Assembly (NCBI RefSeq): GCF_037975245.1
Contig: NC_092583.1
Coordinates: 8,262,764-8,326,763, forward strand
Origin: Apostichopus japonicus
Taxonomy: Eukaryota; Echinodermata; Holothuroidea; Aspidochirotida; Stichopodidae
Direction of reading: 5' to 3'
DNA length: 64,000 bases
The notes beneath the pieces were generated by a model, which worked only from the letters and a program-made list of their open reading frames with translations, had not been told where the DNA came from and did not search any database. This document shows positions 54,572 to 64,000 of this stretch, piece after piece (within the stretch, counting starts at the first letter, position 1; each line of letters begins with the position of its first letter). A program made the translations under genes and the position numbers.

Positions 54572-54884
54572 TTTGTATTTTAGTGACAGACGTTGTTTGT
54601 AGCTATTTTTCTATACGTATATATATATAATTTTCAGAACCTCAGACGAAGCTGTACTTCCCCCAAATTTCCCAAAAATATATTTACGTTAACGATTACG
54701 TTTGTTTTTGAGGCTCTGCTGATAAACACTGTTCACGCAGGAAATTGAGAACTACCTGATTCACGAAATAGCCCGGATGTTTCCTTTCTGGGCAGCCTGT
54801 CCTAGGAATAGAAATTATATAGCGATGCATAAATTACTTTAAACCGATGGGTAATGACCACAGTCAGATGGCTTTTCACATGTG

Positions 54885-55304
54885 CAGTGGTGTACGAAAG
54901 TAGGGGGCAAGACCTCCATAGATGGGAGTTGGTTTCAATGACCACTTGAAGGCATCCTCTATTTTATAAAACGCTCCAAGGACATCTAGCTCTCCTATAA
55001 AGATTCATGTCGATACCTAAATCAGTCAGGTTCATTTGGAAGTTTATTATTATTATTGATTGGCACCATCTTGTATACCTTGTATATAACAACAAAGCCA
55101 CAGAATGCACCATTTGACGTTTAAAACTTTCATTTTTTCTGGAGGTGGACCACACTAACCACACCCAACATTGGTGTTGACTAAAATGACCCAAGTAAAG
55201 CCCCCTTCTTTATCGTATCCTTTTTCGCCTCAGGCCCTTCCAAGAAAGTTCAGCCCAATATCTTGATCAGTTTTCAATTGGCCCCGCACCTGTGCACACC
55301 ACTG
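54885..55304. mobile_element. MITE-like element, CAGTGGTGTRC ends
   Basis: Starts CAGTGGTGTACG and ends GTGCACACCACTG, inverted over about 11 bp. Includes the dispersed repeat shared with 20045-20175. The flanks (CACATGTG, CACTCCGT) do not form a clear 8-bp duplication, so an hAT origin is likely but unproven. Confidence 0.5.
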
Positions 55305-55639
55305 CACTCCGTTATATACACAGAAATACACTGTGCTAACATCGAAGGAGTTCATCAAACACTATTGAATAGCTACTATATGTCTTCGTTATTTATATAC
55401 CATAATACGCCATCCATATTTGTATTAAGTCAACAGTTATCTCAGAACTTCATGTCTAAACGTGGCAGTAACTAATATGTTGAACCTGTCTTTCGAAACC
55501 CCGCGGTAATATATTTTGTTGCAGTATTATAATAAAAGAAAGAGTGTTTTTTGGTTACTAAATAATATAAATTGTCTTTGATCCCAGCCTTCGTTGTTCC
55601 TTTAATATCGAAAAAGCAATTTCACAACTTAAAACTGGT

Positions 55640-55840
55640 GGTCGAAGTGGCGAATAAAAACAGACTCTTCAAAATCTAGTCTATTGTCAACTTCTCCTTT
55701 AGTAAACTCAAAATACCGAAACTATATTTCTAAAATCAATCTTTTCAACACTTCCATTACTGCCTCTCCTAGTGCAACATTCTTTGGCACCACTTTCGAT
55801 AGCAAACTCACGTTTAACTCCATGGTACAAACATAGATTG
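55640..55840 (+). pseudogene. Eroded non-LTR reverse transcriptase scrap
   Basis: ITASPSATFFGTTFDSKLTF (about 55757-55816) resembles the SxSARNLGVxFDSxLTF motif downstream of the catalytic box. Too short and broken to classify. Confidence 0.35.
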
Positions 55841-56514
55841 TCTATTAAAAATGAATATTTTGAAGGAAAATAAATATGAAGAAGCATTCACTAAAGAGTG
55901 CGATTTCCTAAACATAAAATCAGTTCAAAGCTTTGCCAAAGATAGCACCATTTTGCATCTAAGGCACCTTACATATGCAAACATTCTCACCCCTTCCCTT
56001 ACACCCTCCCCAGGACGGCATCACCTGCACCGGGTGACAAAGGAAGGACTCGCCCGGTTGCAAACTGATCTAGTTATGCCACTGAGCTCGCGAAAATTCA
56101 GATCTGGTCTAGGTGAGTATAATGAAATTAATGTCCTCGACTTTAAGACTCGGACGCCAAGGTCTCTATATTACAACGCTGATGCTAGTGTGTGGTCGTC
56201 CAATACATAACGACGAACATCGTTGCATACATGTCGTACCCTGGGCATGTATATATAGCTCAATTAAAATCGTTTGGATCAAAGTTTGCTTATAAATAAC
56301 TAGTTTTCCGATTTGTTTAAAAATCTCCTATGTATAAAAAGATCTAGTGTAGTTTAATGGAGCAGTGCTAGCGCATAGTCATGCAGGTTGTGTATATTAT
56401 GTTACTGTAGGTCATTTGTTTGGGAAAATATTCAGTTGCGAAACAACCAGCATTCTTAGTAATGTTCTCATACTATAGTAGTCTTACATATATAATCGAC
56501 AGTTTTATCAACAT
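55841..56514. other. No recognisable gene
   Basis: Region downstream of the sulfotransferase stop codon; probably holds its 3' UTR. A 119-codon plus-strand frame (55851-56210) has no recognisable domain. Confidence 0.5.
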
Positions 56515-56876
56515 TTACACTGACGGCTTGACGTAGTTTTCATACGAAGGTAACGGCTTTCCACCTTTCAATATTAGCGTTATGTTAACTTGCTCGATGT
56601 AACTGTTCAATAGATCATGCATTTCCGGTGTGTACGGGTCAAAGGTCATCTGACTGCGATGTTTTTCCATCGGTTGAAAGTTACGAACAGCGCACATAAT
56701 TCGTCTTGGTAAGATAGGTTGTCCAAGAAATGTAACCATTCGTGTTATTTCGTGAGCAGGGTTTTTCTCCAGTTCCTCAAAGAAGACAACTAGCAGTCGT
56801 TTGCAATTCATTAGCCAGTTAATGTTCAAATTTTTCCATCTACGAAATTGTGGAAGGAGCACATTCGTCCAGTGTT
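56515..56876 (-). CDS. Sulfotransferase exon 5: C-terminal part and stop
   Basis: Acceptor TTTTCAG. Starts HWTNVLLPQFRRWKNLNINW, ends LPSYENYVKPSV and TAA at 56517-56515. Completes the sulfotransferase fold. Confidence 0.85.
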
Positions 56877-59800
56877 CTGAAAAGAGAATTGAATTTGAAA
56901 GTAGAACCTATATATCAAGCTCCGGGAGAAATATTTTATGATATGTGGTTGTTAGATTATTCATTGGCGTTAGCACGCCTATTACACGGCAAAGCTCGGA
57001 AACTGATAAGGGAATTTTATATCGAGCTGAAAATGAAACTCTTTCGAAGAAGTGTTTCGTGATGACGTCATTGGAAGTACTCTCATCATATTTCTTCAAT
57101 CACATGAGTATTTTCTTAGTTGTAATGGCCTTAAAATGAGTTTTCCGAAACTATTTCCCTTCATTTTACTTTGATTACTGCTGCCCTGGTCGGAAAAAAT
57201 CAAAGAGGGGCGCTTTTATTTTAACAAGCAAGAGAAAACGACGTATACTTTCTAAACAATATAATGACAGTATGATGGGGTCTTGTCACTTGATCAGACG
57301 GAACCAGCGTGATCGTAATTTACACTGCAACGACGTGTAAGATCACTAACGGTTACATGTATTCTGTGCGTGCTTGTAACGCGTGATTATAGATGATGGC
57401 TCCTTTTGTCAAGGTGAAGGTTTTCCAAAATTCCACCTCAGATTCCGAATATTTGGGTTTCAATTATCGAGTTCTTCGTCGATAATTGAAACTGACGAGA
57501 ACGAAAGGATATATGGTTAGTTATAGGAGAAAACTTTAAAACAGCTGAGGGGAGGGTGGGGGTGTTATTACCAGAATAATAAAGGGATCTGCGAAAGATG
57601 CTTTCTTTTTTATAAATATTATTATATATAAACCTCTGTTCAATTTGACATTTGTCATCATTTGTTCATGTGATCAATTGCAATGAAAAGGTGGTGAATG
57701 CTATGCCAAAATCTGTGCCCAAACTATTCCAATGAAACGGAACTACTTGATATTGAACAGCTGCAAGGGTGTATGCATGAGCAAAGACTATTGAGTCTAT
57801 GTGAGTGATGACGTTGTAGGGTCAAAGGTGCAAGTTCATCAAAACTGAAGAAAACTGGTTTGATCAAATTGTCGCTCCCGTATATGAAAATCAGACTTGT
57901 AATGCATATATCTTATATATTAACTTTACTTTTGAAAGGTCATGAGGTCAATGGAATCCAAGAGATGTGTTGTAAATTTCTGAAAAGCTGATATTTACTT
58001 CAGACTCGAACGAGTGATGACACCATACAATGACCAAATGATGGAATATTGTGTATGTATACATATGAGGTACATTTTAGACCGGTATATCTTCAATATT
58101 AATTAATATTAAATTAATATTAACATTTTTAATATATCAACCGAGGCCCTTTTGATTATACAAAAGCACGTGACTTACCGTTGCTTTTTTCCATTGAAGT
58201 CTTCAACTCGCTTTGGGTAAAATTTTTCACACCAGCAAAGAAGCGGAAGTACTCGGAAACTACGGAGTAGTGTGGGTTCCTGATTAACAGTATTGCACCT
58301 CCTTTGAACATAGAAATATGGTCAGCTGCAAACAGGTGGGATTTGACGCACACTCCTTTCCGGAGATTGAAATCTTCCGTACCAGCCTTAAACCCTGCAG
58401 AAGAAGAAGCAAGACAGGTGACACTCTGATGTGAAGATTTACTGACTTCCAATTTTAATCTGCAATTAAAAATATTCAATCAAATCGAAAACTACTTTTC
58501 TGATAGCTCCACTTTCAATTGTTTTAACGGTTTTCAACTATAGGCTAGCACATGTGATTACAGCACTCTTTATACTGACACAGAATTGATATGTGTTGCA
58601 ATGGTCAATTGCTTTAAGGATTAAAACTGCTTTGAGTATTTCTTTACCGTATTTGATAGCAACATTGTCCATCACAGTCACAACACAGAGAGGATCTTGA
58701 GTTCTAAATGTTGCTTTTATTAATGAAGTTTGAATTATAAACCAATGCTTCCTTTGCATTTATTTCATAGAGCTTTCACAAACTTATGTAAAACTGATTT
58801 CATCATTAATATTTTCCATCTATGGTTTCCAAAGGCGTTAATTGATCAGTTGGATTAGAATTTGACATTGGTAAATAGACAGTGTTACGTTATGTCTGTG
58901 TGTGGGTGTCAAAGTGTTCGTGTATGTTTTTGTATAGCCTCAGTCTTTTAGGAGAATTTTGTCTACTTTTTTGTTAAATTTCAAGGGGCGTTTCCTACGT
59001 TAAGTCTTTTACGAGCACTCTACATATTTGGTTTGTAATTGAATTCATAATGCCTTTTTCATAACACGGCATTACTTTCACAAGGATACTAATGAACTGA
59101 TTAGTGTTAGAAGGCGGAGGGGTAGGGAAGGGGTAGAAAGGAAAGGGATCGCGTTCACTGGCAGACTGATGAAATTAAGCTTTAGAGAAAATGGAATTTT
59201 AATCTTTTATTGTGATTCCTTGATCTTACATTTCTGCACTCGTTCTTCCTTTTTCTCCCGAAACCAGTAAATGCTTCCAGTGGAGTACCTTGTGGCTACT
59301 TGTATAAGAGATCTTGTCCACGAGTTCCCCGAACGCGGAAAGCTGGCCAGGGCTGTAAGGGGCATGGAATAGGCGGGCGCTACTACGACGTCATCAATCA
59401 TAGACTGACATTCCTCTTCACTTAAATCATCTACGAAACAACAACAATAACAACAACATTATCATAACAACAACATTATCATAGCATACGAAACAGCAAT
59501 GATCAAGAAATGCGAAAAAAGGATCATCAATACAATTGATATATAAGCAACGAAAAATACTTAGAACAGACACAACGTTTATCAATTCTTAAAATCCTTA
59601 TGAAACGTACAGGGTTGTGTAGTTGAGGATTGCTTCATAATCTACGAGAATTAAAGATAAATAGCCGAGCAGCTAGTTTGTATCAAGTACATTTTTATTG
59701 TTTTAACGGAGTGATTAGTGCTCCTATTTTTGGTTTCTTTTAAGAAGCAACGTGTTGTTTAAAATGGTTGTTGTTTTTATCAAAGAACAGTATGGAATGT

Positions 59801-61911
59801 ATCATAATTTACTCTTTTAAGATTCTTTATGTCACTAGCAGCTTCTTGAGATATTCCTCGGATTTTTATGGCATCCCTGTGAGGTGTTACATTCCAATTT
59901 CTCACACTTCATCATAAAGAAGTTAAAGAAATTGTTTAAAGAAATTGTTTTTGACATGATCTAACATTAACTCCTCTAAGACAATGAGATTTCAGATGCA
60001 AAGTGTTCCTGGCAGAAGTTATACTCTGAACGGTCTTATGTAATAAATATACTTGTGACTGATTCGTTGAAGCAATTTACCAATTAGCCTCTTAGTTCGC
60101 TGTTACCATTTCCATGACGATTCATGCCCCTACCAAAGTCAGTCTTCCCAGCTTTGAAATCCTGTGTACTTTTGGATGATTAATGTAACTAAAATATCAA
60201 AATGATGAAGAAGTAGGTTGCTGATCTCGTGTGGCCAAGTTTGGTATAAGAAACGTTCGATCAGCAAAAGCAAAAGATAACAGACACTTACCTATTTGTG
60301 GAAAGTTTGTCACATTCACTGATGGATACTTTAAGTTCCATTCTTTTGACATCGGCACCCCTGCAAAGATAAAGGAAAAGTCAATCCCAAAATAGCTTAC
60401 TCTGAGATATCTTTGAAATATACATGCTTATTGTTTTGGGGGTAAATATTCCCCTAACCCTCACCCTCCTCCAATGAGATAGTTAAACAATTGTTGTTTA
60501 GCATTGCGTCCACACGTGAAGAAAGAGGGTCAATTAGAGCGGGCTACGAGCCCTAGTCCCGGGATCTATTATGGGCCCGTGAAAATATGGAGGGCCCAGG
60601 AAATATGGGGGCAGGAATAGTGTTTTCTCCTTTTCATAATATACGCAGAGAAATAAGGGTCACCGTTGCCCGACGTGGCTCTCGAAACTACGTCTGCGAA
60701 GACCTTACTATAATGACGATACTCCGTCTGCGAAGACAAAACTAATGATGATACTCTGTCTGCGTAGACTAGACTAGTGACGATACTCTGTCTGAGAAGA
60801 AAAGACTAGTAACGATACTCTGTCTGCGAAGACCACACTTATGACGATATTCTGTTTGCGAAAAACAGACAAGTGACGATACTCTGTCTGCGAAGACCTG
60901 ACAAGTAACGATACTCTGTCTGAGAAGACCTGACTATCGCCGACCAAAGTAAGCGGAGCTTTACATTCGGGAAAAATCCACGGTTTTCTCATCTGAAATA
61001 GTCCTCCAAATTGTACCCCCCCCCCCAAAAAAAAGGAGCTAGTCATGTACAATTTGAATTTGAATAACTCCTCCATATGCAATTGTGGCTGCGTTGTTAA
61101 AGGAAAAAAAGAAGGGATAAATATATAGATAGACTAAGGTATTTTTTTAGACCATATTCTGTCTATGCCGAGATGAAAATGACTTGCACAGGTGGGCTGA
61201 TGAGAAGCAAGTAAATATATGATCAAGACAGAAATTTACATACCAACCTTATTATTAAATTCAACCTTTCTAGTATAAAGCATGTGCTTAAGATGAACCT
61301 TTGAATTTTTCACTGTTATCGATGATGCGGATAGGACAGAGTTTCAAAGCTTCGGCCCACAAAAGGCGAAGGCTCTAGTACTACAATTGGTGGCGTTCCC
61401 GTGGTACAAAAAGGAACAGCGCTAGTCGGGCGACAAACAGTAATAAGGTTCTTAAGGAAATCAGGAGCAGCAAGTTGAACACACTTTATGGAAAAACAAC
61501 GGGATTTTAAAATAAGTACGATCTTTTACAGGGCACCATGCAGTGTAACTCTTTGAAAATAGTAGAGACATCATCCCTTCCCATTTTTTTTTTTAAAGAC
61601 TGTAGTTTTGTAAGGAGACTAGTTTTAATACCGCAAAGAGTTGCACTTATCAATTCTTTTAATAACGAATGATATGATGAAAATTTTCGCGATATCACGA
61701 GGAATAAAAATACTTAGCCATTGAAATATAGCTTATCATCCTAATACCAATGGAAATGATCATACCCACAATAATAATAATTATACTAATCACAATAATC
61801 ATTATCATCATCATCACCATCGTCATTGTCATCGTCATCGTCATTGTCGTCATCATCATCATCATCATCGTCGTCATCATCATCATCATCATCATCATGA
61901 TCATCATCATG

Positions 61912-61952
<41 letters not shown>

Positions 61953-62461
61953 TATCACCATCATCACCATCACAAACAGTGACCATCATCAAAATCATCA
62001 TCATAATAATAATCACAATAATAATCATTATCGTAATCATCATCATCACCATTATCACCATCATCACCATCATCATAATCTTCTCATAATAATATTCACA
62101 ATAATAAGCATCATCATCGTAATCGTCATCGTTATCGTCATCATCACATCATCATTATCAACATCATCATTATCAACATCATCACTATCAACATCATCAC
62201 TATCACAATCATCACCATCACCATGATCATGATCATCATAATCATAATGACGAGACAATGATGATAATAGGTAACGGAAATTGTTGACTTACGACGGTTG
62301 CCTGTTTGACTGTTGGATTTCGTTGGCGGTACCTTCCTGTCGACCTTGTGCTTTGGGACCAAATGTTGTGTCTCATGTCGTGAGACATTGTATAAAACAG
62401 CGGAACCGATCAGTAACGAAACGGTACACGCAGACAATAGGATGAGAGAGGTGGACTTCAT
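56515..62461 (-). CDS. WSCD-family sulfotransferase-like protein, 5 exons, 338 residues (whole gene span)
   Basis: Exons of 169, 69, 201, 216 and 362 bp join in phase to an open frame of 338 residues. Residues ~4-24 (SLILLSACTVSLLIGSAVLY) form a signal anchor, giving a type II Golgi membrane protein with a luminal catalytic domain. FPRSGNSWTRSL (110-121) is the 5'-phosphosulfate-binding loop and LLIRNPHYSVVSEY (182-195) the 3'-phosphate-binding segment with R185 and S193. WLMNCKRLLVVFFEEL and DPYTPEMHDLLNSYI are further family landmarks. It lacks the WSC domains of vertebrate WSCD1/2, so it is shorter. It should transfer sulfate from PAPS to a glycan; the acceptor is unknown. An upstream in-frame ATG at 62488 would add nine residues. 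Confidence 0.88.
57457..57492. repeat. Perfect palindrome, 14-bp arms
   Basis: GTTTCAATTATCGA and its exact inverse around the 8-bp loop GTTCTTCG, in sulfotransferase intron 4. Confidence 0.9.
57937..57950 (+). promoter_or_regulatory. Nuclear-receptor-type DR2 match
   Basis: AGGTCATGAGGTCA, two perfect AGGTCA half-sites spaced by 2 bp, in sulfotransferase intron 4. Sequence match only. Confidence 0.3.
58179..58394 (-). CDS. Sulfotransferase exon 4: 3'-phosphate-binding segment
   Basis: Acceptor CCTGCAG, donor GTAAGT, phase 1-1. FKAGTEDFNLRKGVCVKSHL and AILLIRNPHYSVVSEYFRFF match the WSCD-type core. Confidence 0.85.
58740..59200. other. Intron without recognisable features
   Basis: Part of sulfotransferase intron 3; nothing beyond short G/T-rich runs. 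Confidence 0.5.
59230..59430 (-). CDS. Sulfotransferase exon 3: PAPS 5'-phosphosulfate loop
   Basis: Acceptor TTTCGTAG, donor GTAAGA, phase 1-1. Contains LTALASFPRSGNSWTRSLIQ and TGSIYWFREKKEERVQK. Confidence 0.85.
60292..60360 (-). CDS. Sulfotransferase exon 2
   Basis: Acceptor CTTTGCAG, donor GTAAGT. Encodes VPMSKEWNLKYPSVNVTNFP, part of the stem, phase 1-1. Confidence 0.78.
60665..60940. repeat. ~37-bp minisatellite, about 7 copies
   Basis: Units of TGACGATACTCTGTCTGCGA plus AGACNNGACTAG with small changes, in sulfotransferase intron 1. Confidence 0.88.
61255..61680 (-). pseudogene. Non-LTR (CR1/L2-like) retrotransposon ORF2 end fragment
   Basis: Minus strand: LCGIKTSLLTKLQSLKK then VSTIFKELHC, and after frame changes TRAFAFCGPKLWNSVLSASS followed by ITVKNSKVHLKHMLYTRK. 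The xxRxFxxxxPKLWNSL motif is the usual C-terminus of CR1/L2-type ORF2. Frameshifted; in sulfotransferase intron 1. Confidence 0.65.
61785..62250. repeat. (ATC)n-type microsatellite region
   Basis: About 460 bp of interrupted ATC/GTC/ACC triplets in sulfotransferase intron 1, beginning about 45 bp after the exon 1 donor. Poly-Ile, poly-Met and poly-Asp frames over it are not genes. Confidence 0.95.
62293..62461 (-). CDS. Sulfotransferase exon 1: signal anchor and stem
   Basis: ATG at 62461-62459, donor CGTC|GTAAGT, phase 1. Encodes the hydrophobic anchor followed by a basic stem (HLVPKHKVDRKVPPTKSNSQ). Confidence 0.82.
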
Positions 62462-62499
62462 GGCCGGATTATCTATGGAGAAGCGCATTCATTTCTTGA

Positions 62500-63060
62500 A
62501 AAGTTATTAAATGTCGCTTCTTTTAGTTCATAAATTTAAAGTGATATTTCATTGGCATGTGCAGATTATTTTGCTGATATGTCGTTAAATGTTACAAAAC
62601 TGGAACATTTGAATACCCTATTGTGAGTATTCTAGGATGTGTAATGGAAACGGAATGTTTGTAAAATATTGATGCTATGTTTGGTCTAAATGTATTTTAA
62701 AGTGTAACAAAAACGAAGACGAGAGGAGATAGAGAGACGAGAAGGATTGAGGATTGATGAGAGAGGAGAGTAATCATTTGATGACATCACCATATTATTG
62801 TTAATATCATCACTGAGTTAACATACATAGGTAACATCAGCAAATATTTAGAGATATTATAATACCAGCACTCATTATTTATATAAAATATAAAAAATAA
62901 AATACTGTTAGATATCAAGAATAAACTGCTGCCTAACGTCAACCTATAACCACGAGAGAGGAAAATCAAACTACTTGCTGGTTACTGGACGAGTTAATCG
63001 CAGGGGTAAGATAACAAAAATGGTGGAACGTGATATTGCCTAGCCATTTGGTATAATGTA
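62500..63060. other. Upstream region of the sulfotransferase gene
   Basis: AT-rich, including a GAGAGGAGA purine run near 62721-62770. It should contain the promoter, but no confident element can be named. Confidence 0.4.
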
Positions 63061-63071
63061 GTGCTCACTGT

Positions 63072-63460
63072 CAGTGGCGGAGCTAGAGGTATTGGTCAGG
63101 GGGGCAAGAATTGTCTGTAGGGGTGCTTTCGACACTATCTAAGCGAAGCGCCACCACCGCGGAGCGTACAGAAAATTGTTGAGTAAAGATACTCCCTAGA
63201 TCGTAGGAAATGACCCTTTCCGGGCCTTGCTAATTTGCAGATAAACGAAGAATAAATAGGTGTCATCGCGATTTTGTCAGAAAATTACACCAACAGAATG
63301 TGACAAATGTCAATAGGTAGATGAGAGCGCAATAAAAAAGTCAATAATCGCGAATGAGTAAAAAGTAGTAAAACGCTGAAAAGGGCGCCAGCAGTCCATT
63401 TGAGTCCGTCAGGGGGGGGGGGGCATGCGCCCCCCTGACTGTATGGACGCTCCGCCACTG
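63072..63460. mobile_element. hAT-type MITE (389 bp)
   Basis: Ends CAGTGGCGGAGC and GCTCCGCCACTG are exact inverses. Flanked by the 8-bp direct repeat CTCACTGT at 63064-63071 and 63461-63468. The interior block GACACTATCTAAGCGAAGCG is shared with the duplicated unit at 42864-43421. Confidence 0.9.
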
Positions 63461-63483
63461 CTCACTGTTAGGATACATTTAAC

Positions 63484-63516
63484 ATGCAGGCCGTAGTAAT
63501 ACTTTTTGCCGTCACG
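63484..63516 (+). CDS. Tentative first exon: short hydrophobic start
   Basis: ATG then MQAVVILFAVT followed at once by a consensus donor GTAAGT. It looks like the beginning of a signal peptide split by an intron. No downstream exon could be found before the window ends. Confidence 0.25.
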
Positions 63517-63519
63517 GTA

Positions 63520-64000
63520 AGTGCTGGGTTGTATCGTTAACTGTCACATCAGTTATTACCGTACACGATTAAAAATTGCCATGTATCAAGGGCCATTTGC
63601 CAACAGACTAGATGAAACAACCGGCCAGGCTAGTCCGAGGCTCGCTGCGGCGTGAAAGTTTGGCCTAGTATGAACTTTGGAGGGTCGCATATTATTACGC
63701 ATATTATAACGAATAGCGGATAGATCTGTTAAGCCTCATGCATAGCACAATTTAACACAGAGACCCCTGTACCAAATGTACAGCCTTTGCTATGCACACT
63801 AGGCCTACAGTATGGTAAATCTAAGTAACAATTTTGCCTGTGTGCTTTCAGCAATATTGAAGCCACAGCTTATGAATAGAACCTTTTGGTAAATGAAGTT
63901 AGATTGACCTCATTCCTGTGTTTAATTTGAATTTAAATTGACAATGCAAAGCGGTTTCAGTTTTCTGAATCATTTCAAGAGGAAGTTTAAGAAAGAAGTT
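63520..64000. other. No recognisable gene
   Basis: Includes a possible acceptor (TGTGTGCTTTCAG at about 63840-63852), but the following frame closes at once when joined to the exon at 63484. Confidence 0.4.

Noticed and set aside
55851-56210. 119-codon plus frame
   Set aside because: No family resemblance; overlaps ordinary intergenic sequence.
61695-62258. Poly-Met, poly-Asp and poly-Ile frames
   Set aside because: Translations of the ATC microsatellite.

Overview
The window is eukaryotic nuclear DNA. Genes are split by GT-AG introns, AT-rich intergenic sequence is filled with transposon remnants, (TA)n and (ATC)n microsatellites and minisatellites, and there are no bacterial operons. The mix of an LRR / GCC2-GCC3 / multi-pass membrane receptor, a WSCD-type sulfotransferase, a Penelope-like element, a Ginger-type integrase transposon, tRNA-derived SINEs and hAT MITEs suggests a marine invertebrate, most likely a deuterostome such as an echinoderm (perhaps a sea cucumber). 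That assignment is an inference.

Layout. (1) 1-3953 is one arm of a large inverted repeat whose partner lies at about 50668-54571; the arms face each other across about 46.7 kb. (2) 3940-32657, minus strand, is one large gene rebuilt here from 25 exons (about 1,226 residues): signal peptide, LRR N-cap, about 19 leucine-rich repeats (14 on separate 72-bp phase-2 exons), a C-cap-like segment, Cys-rich GCC2/GCC3-like modules and about 8-9 membrane helices. Its introns hold most of the repeats: two inverted-terminal-repeat elements, a foldback element, five (TA)n blocks, a 12-bp GATATC array, a 48-bp minisatellite and two SINEs. (3) 32142-35612 is a tandem duplication giving a second intact signal-peptide exon (34533-34653). 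(4) 35895-50455 is a nest: a Penelope-like element (minus strand) split by a 13.9-kb element with inverted ends (36331-50224). That element carries a decayed, intron-containing integrase gene (DDE core plus a GPY/F-type module), which points to the Ginger1 group. (5) 50668-54571 is the second inverted-repeat arm. (6) 56515-62461, minus strand, is a five-exon gene for a 338-residue type II membrane sulfotransferase of the WSCD family, with intact open frame and splice phases. (7) 63072-63460 is another hAT MITE, followed by a tentative signal-peptide exon on the plus strand.

Two loci look like intact host genes: the LRR receptor and the sulfotransferase. The receptor should sit at the cell surface with an LRR ectodomain; the sulfotransferase should act in the Golgi on glycans. 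Nothing links them functionally. The coding remnants in between belong to mobile elements and are broken by stops and frameshifts. Exon boundaries were inferred by eye from splice consensus, reading frame and repeat periodicity, without transcript data.
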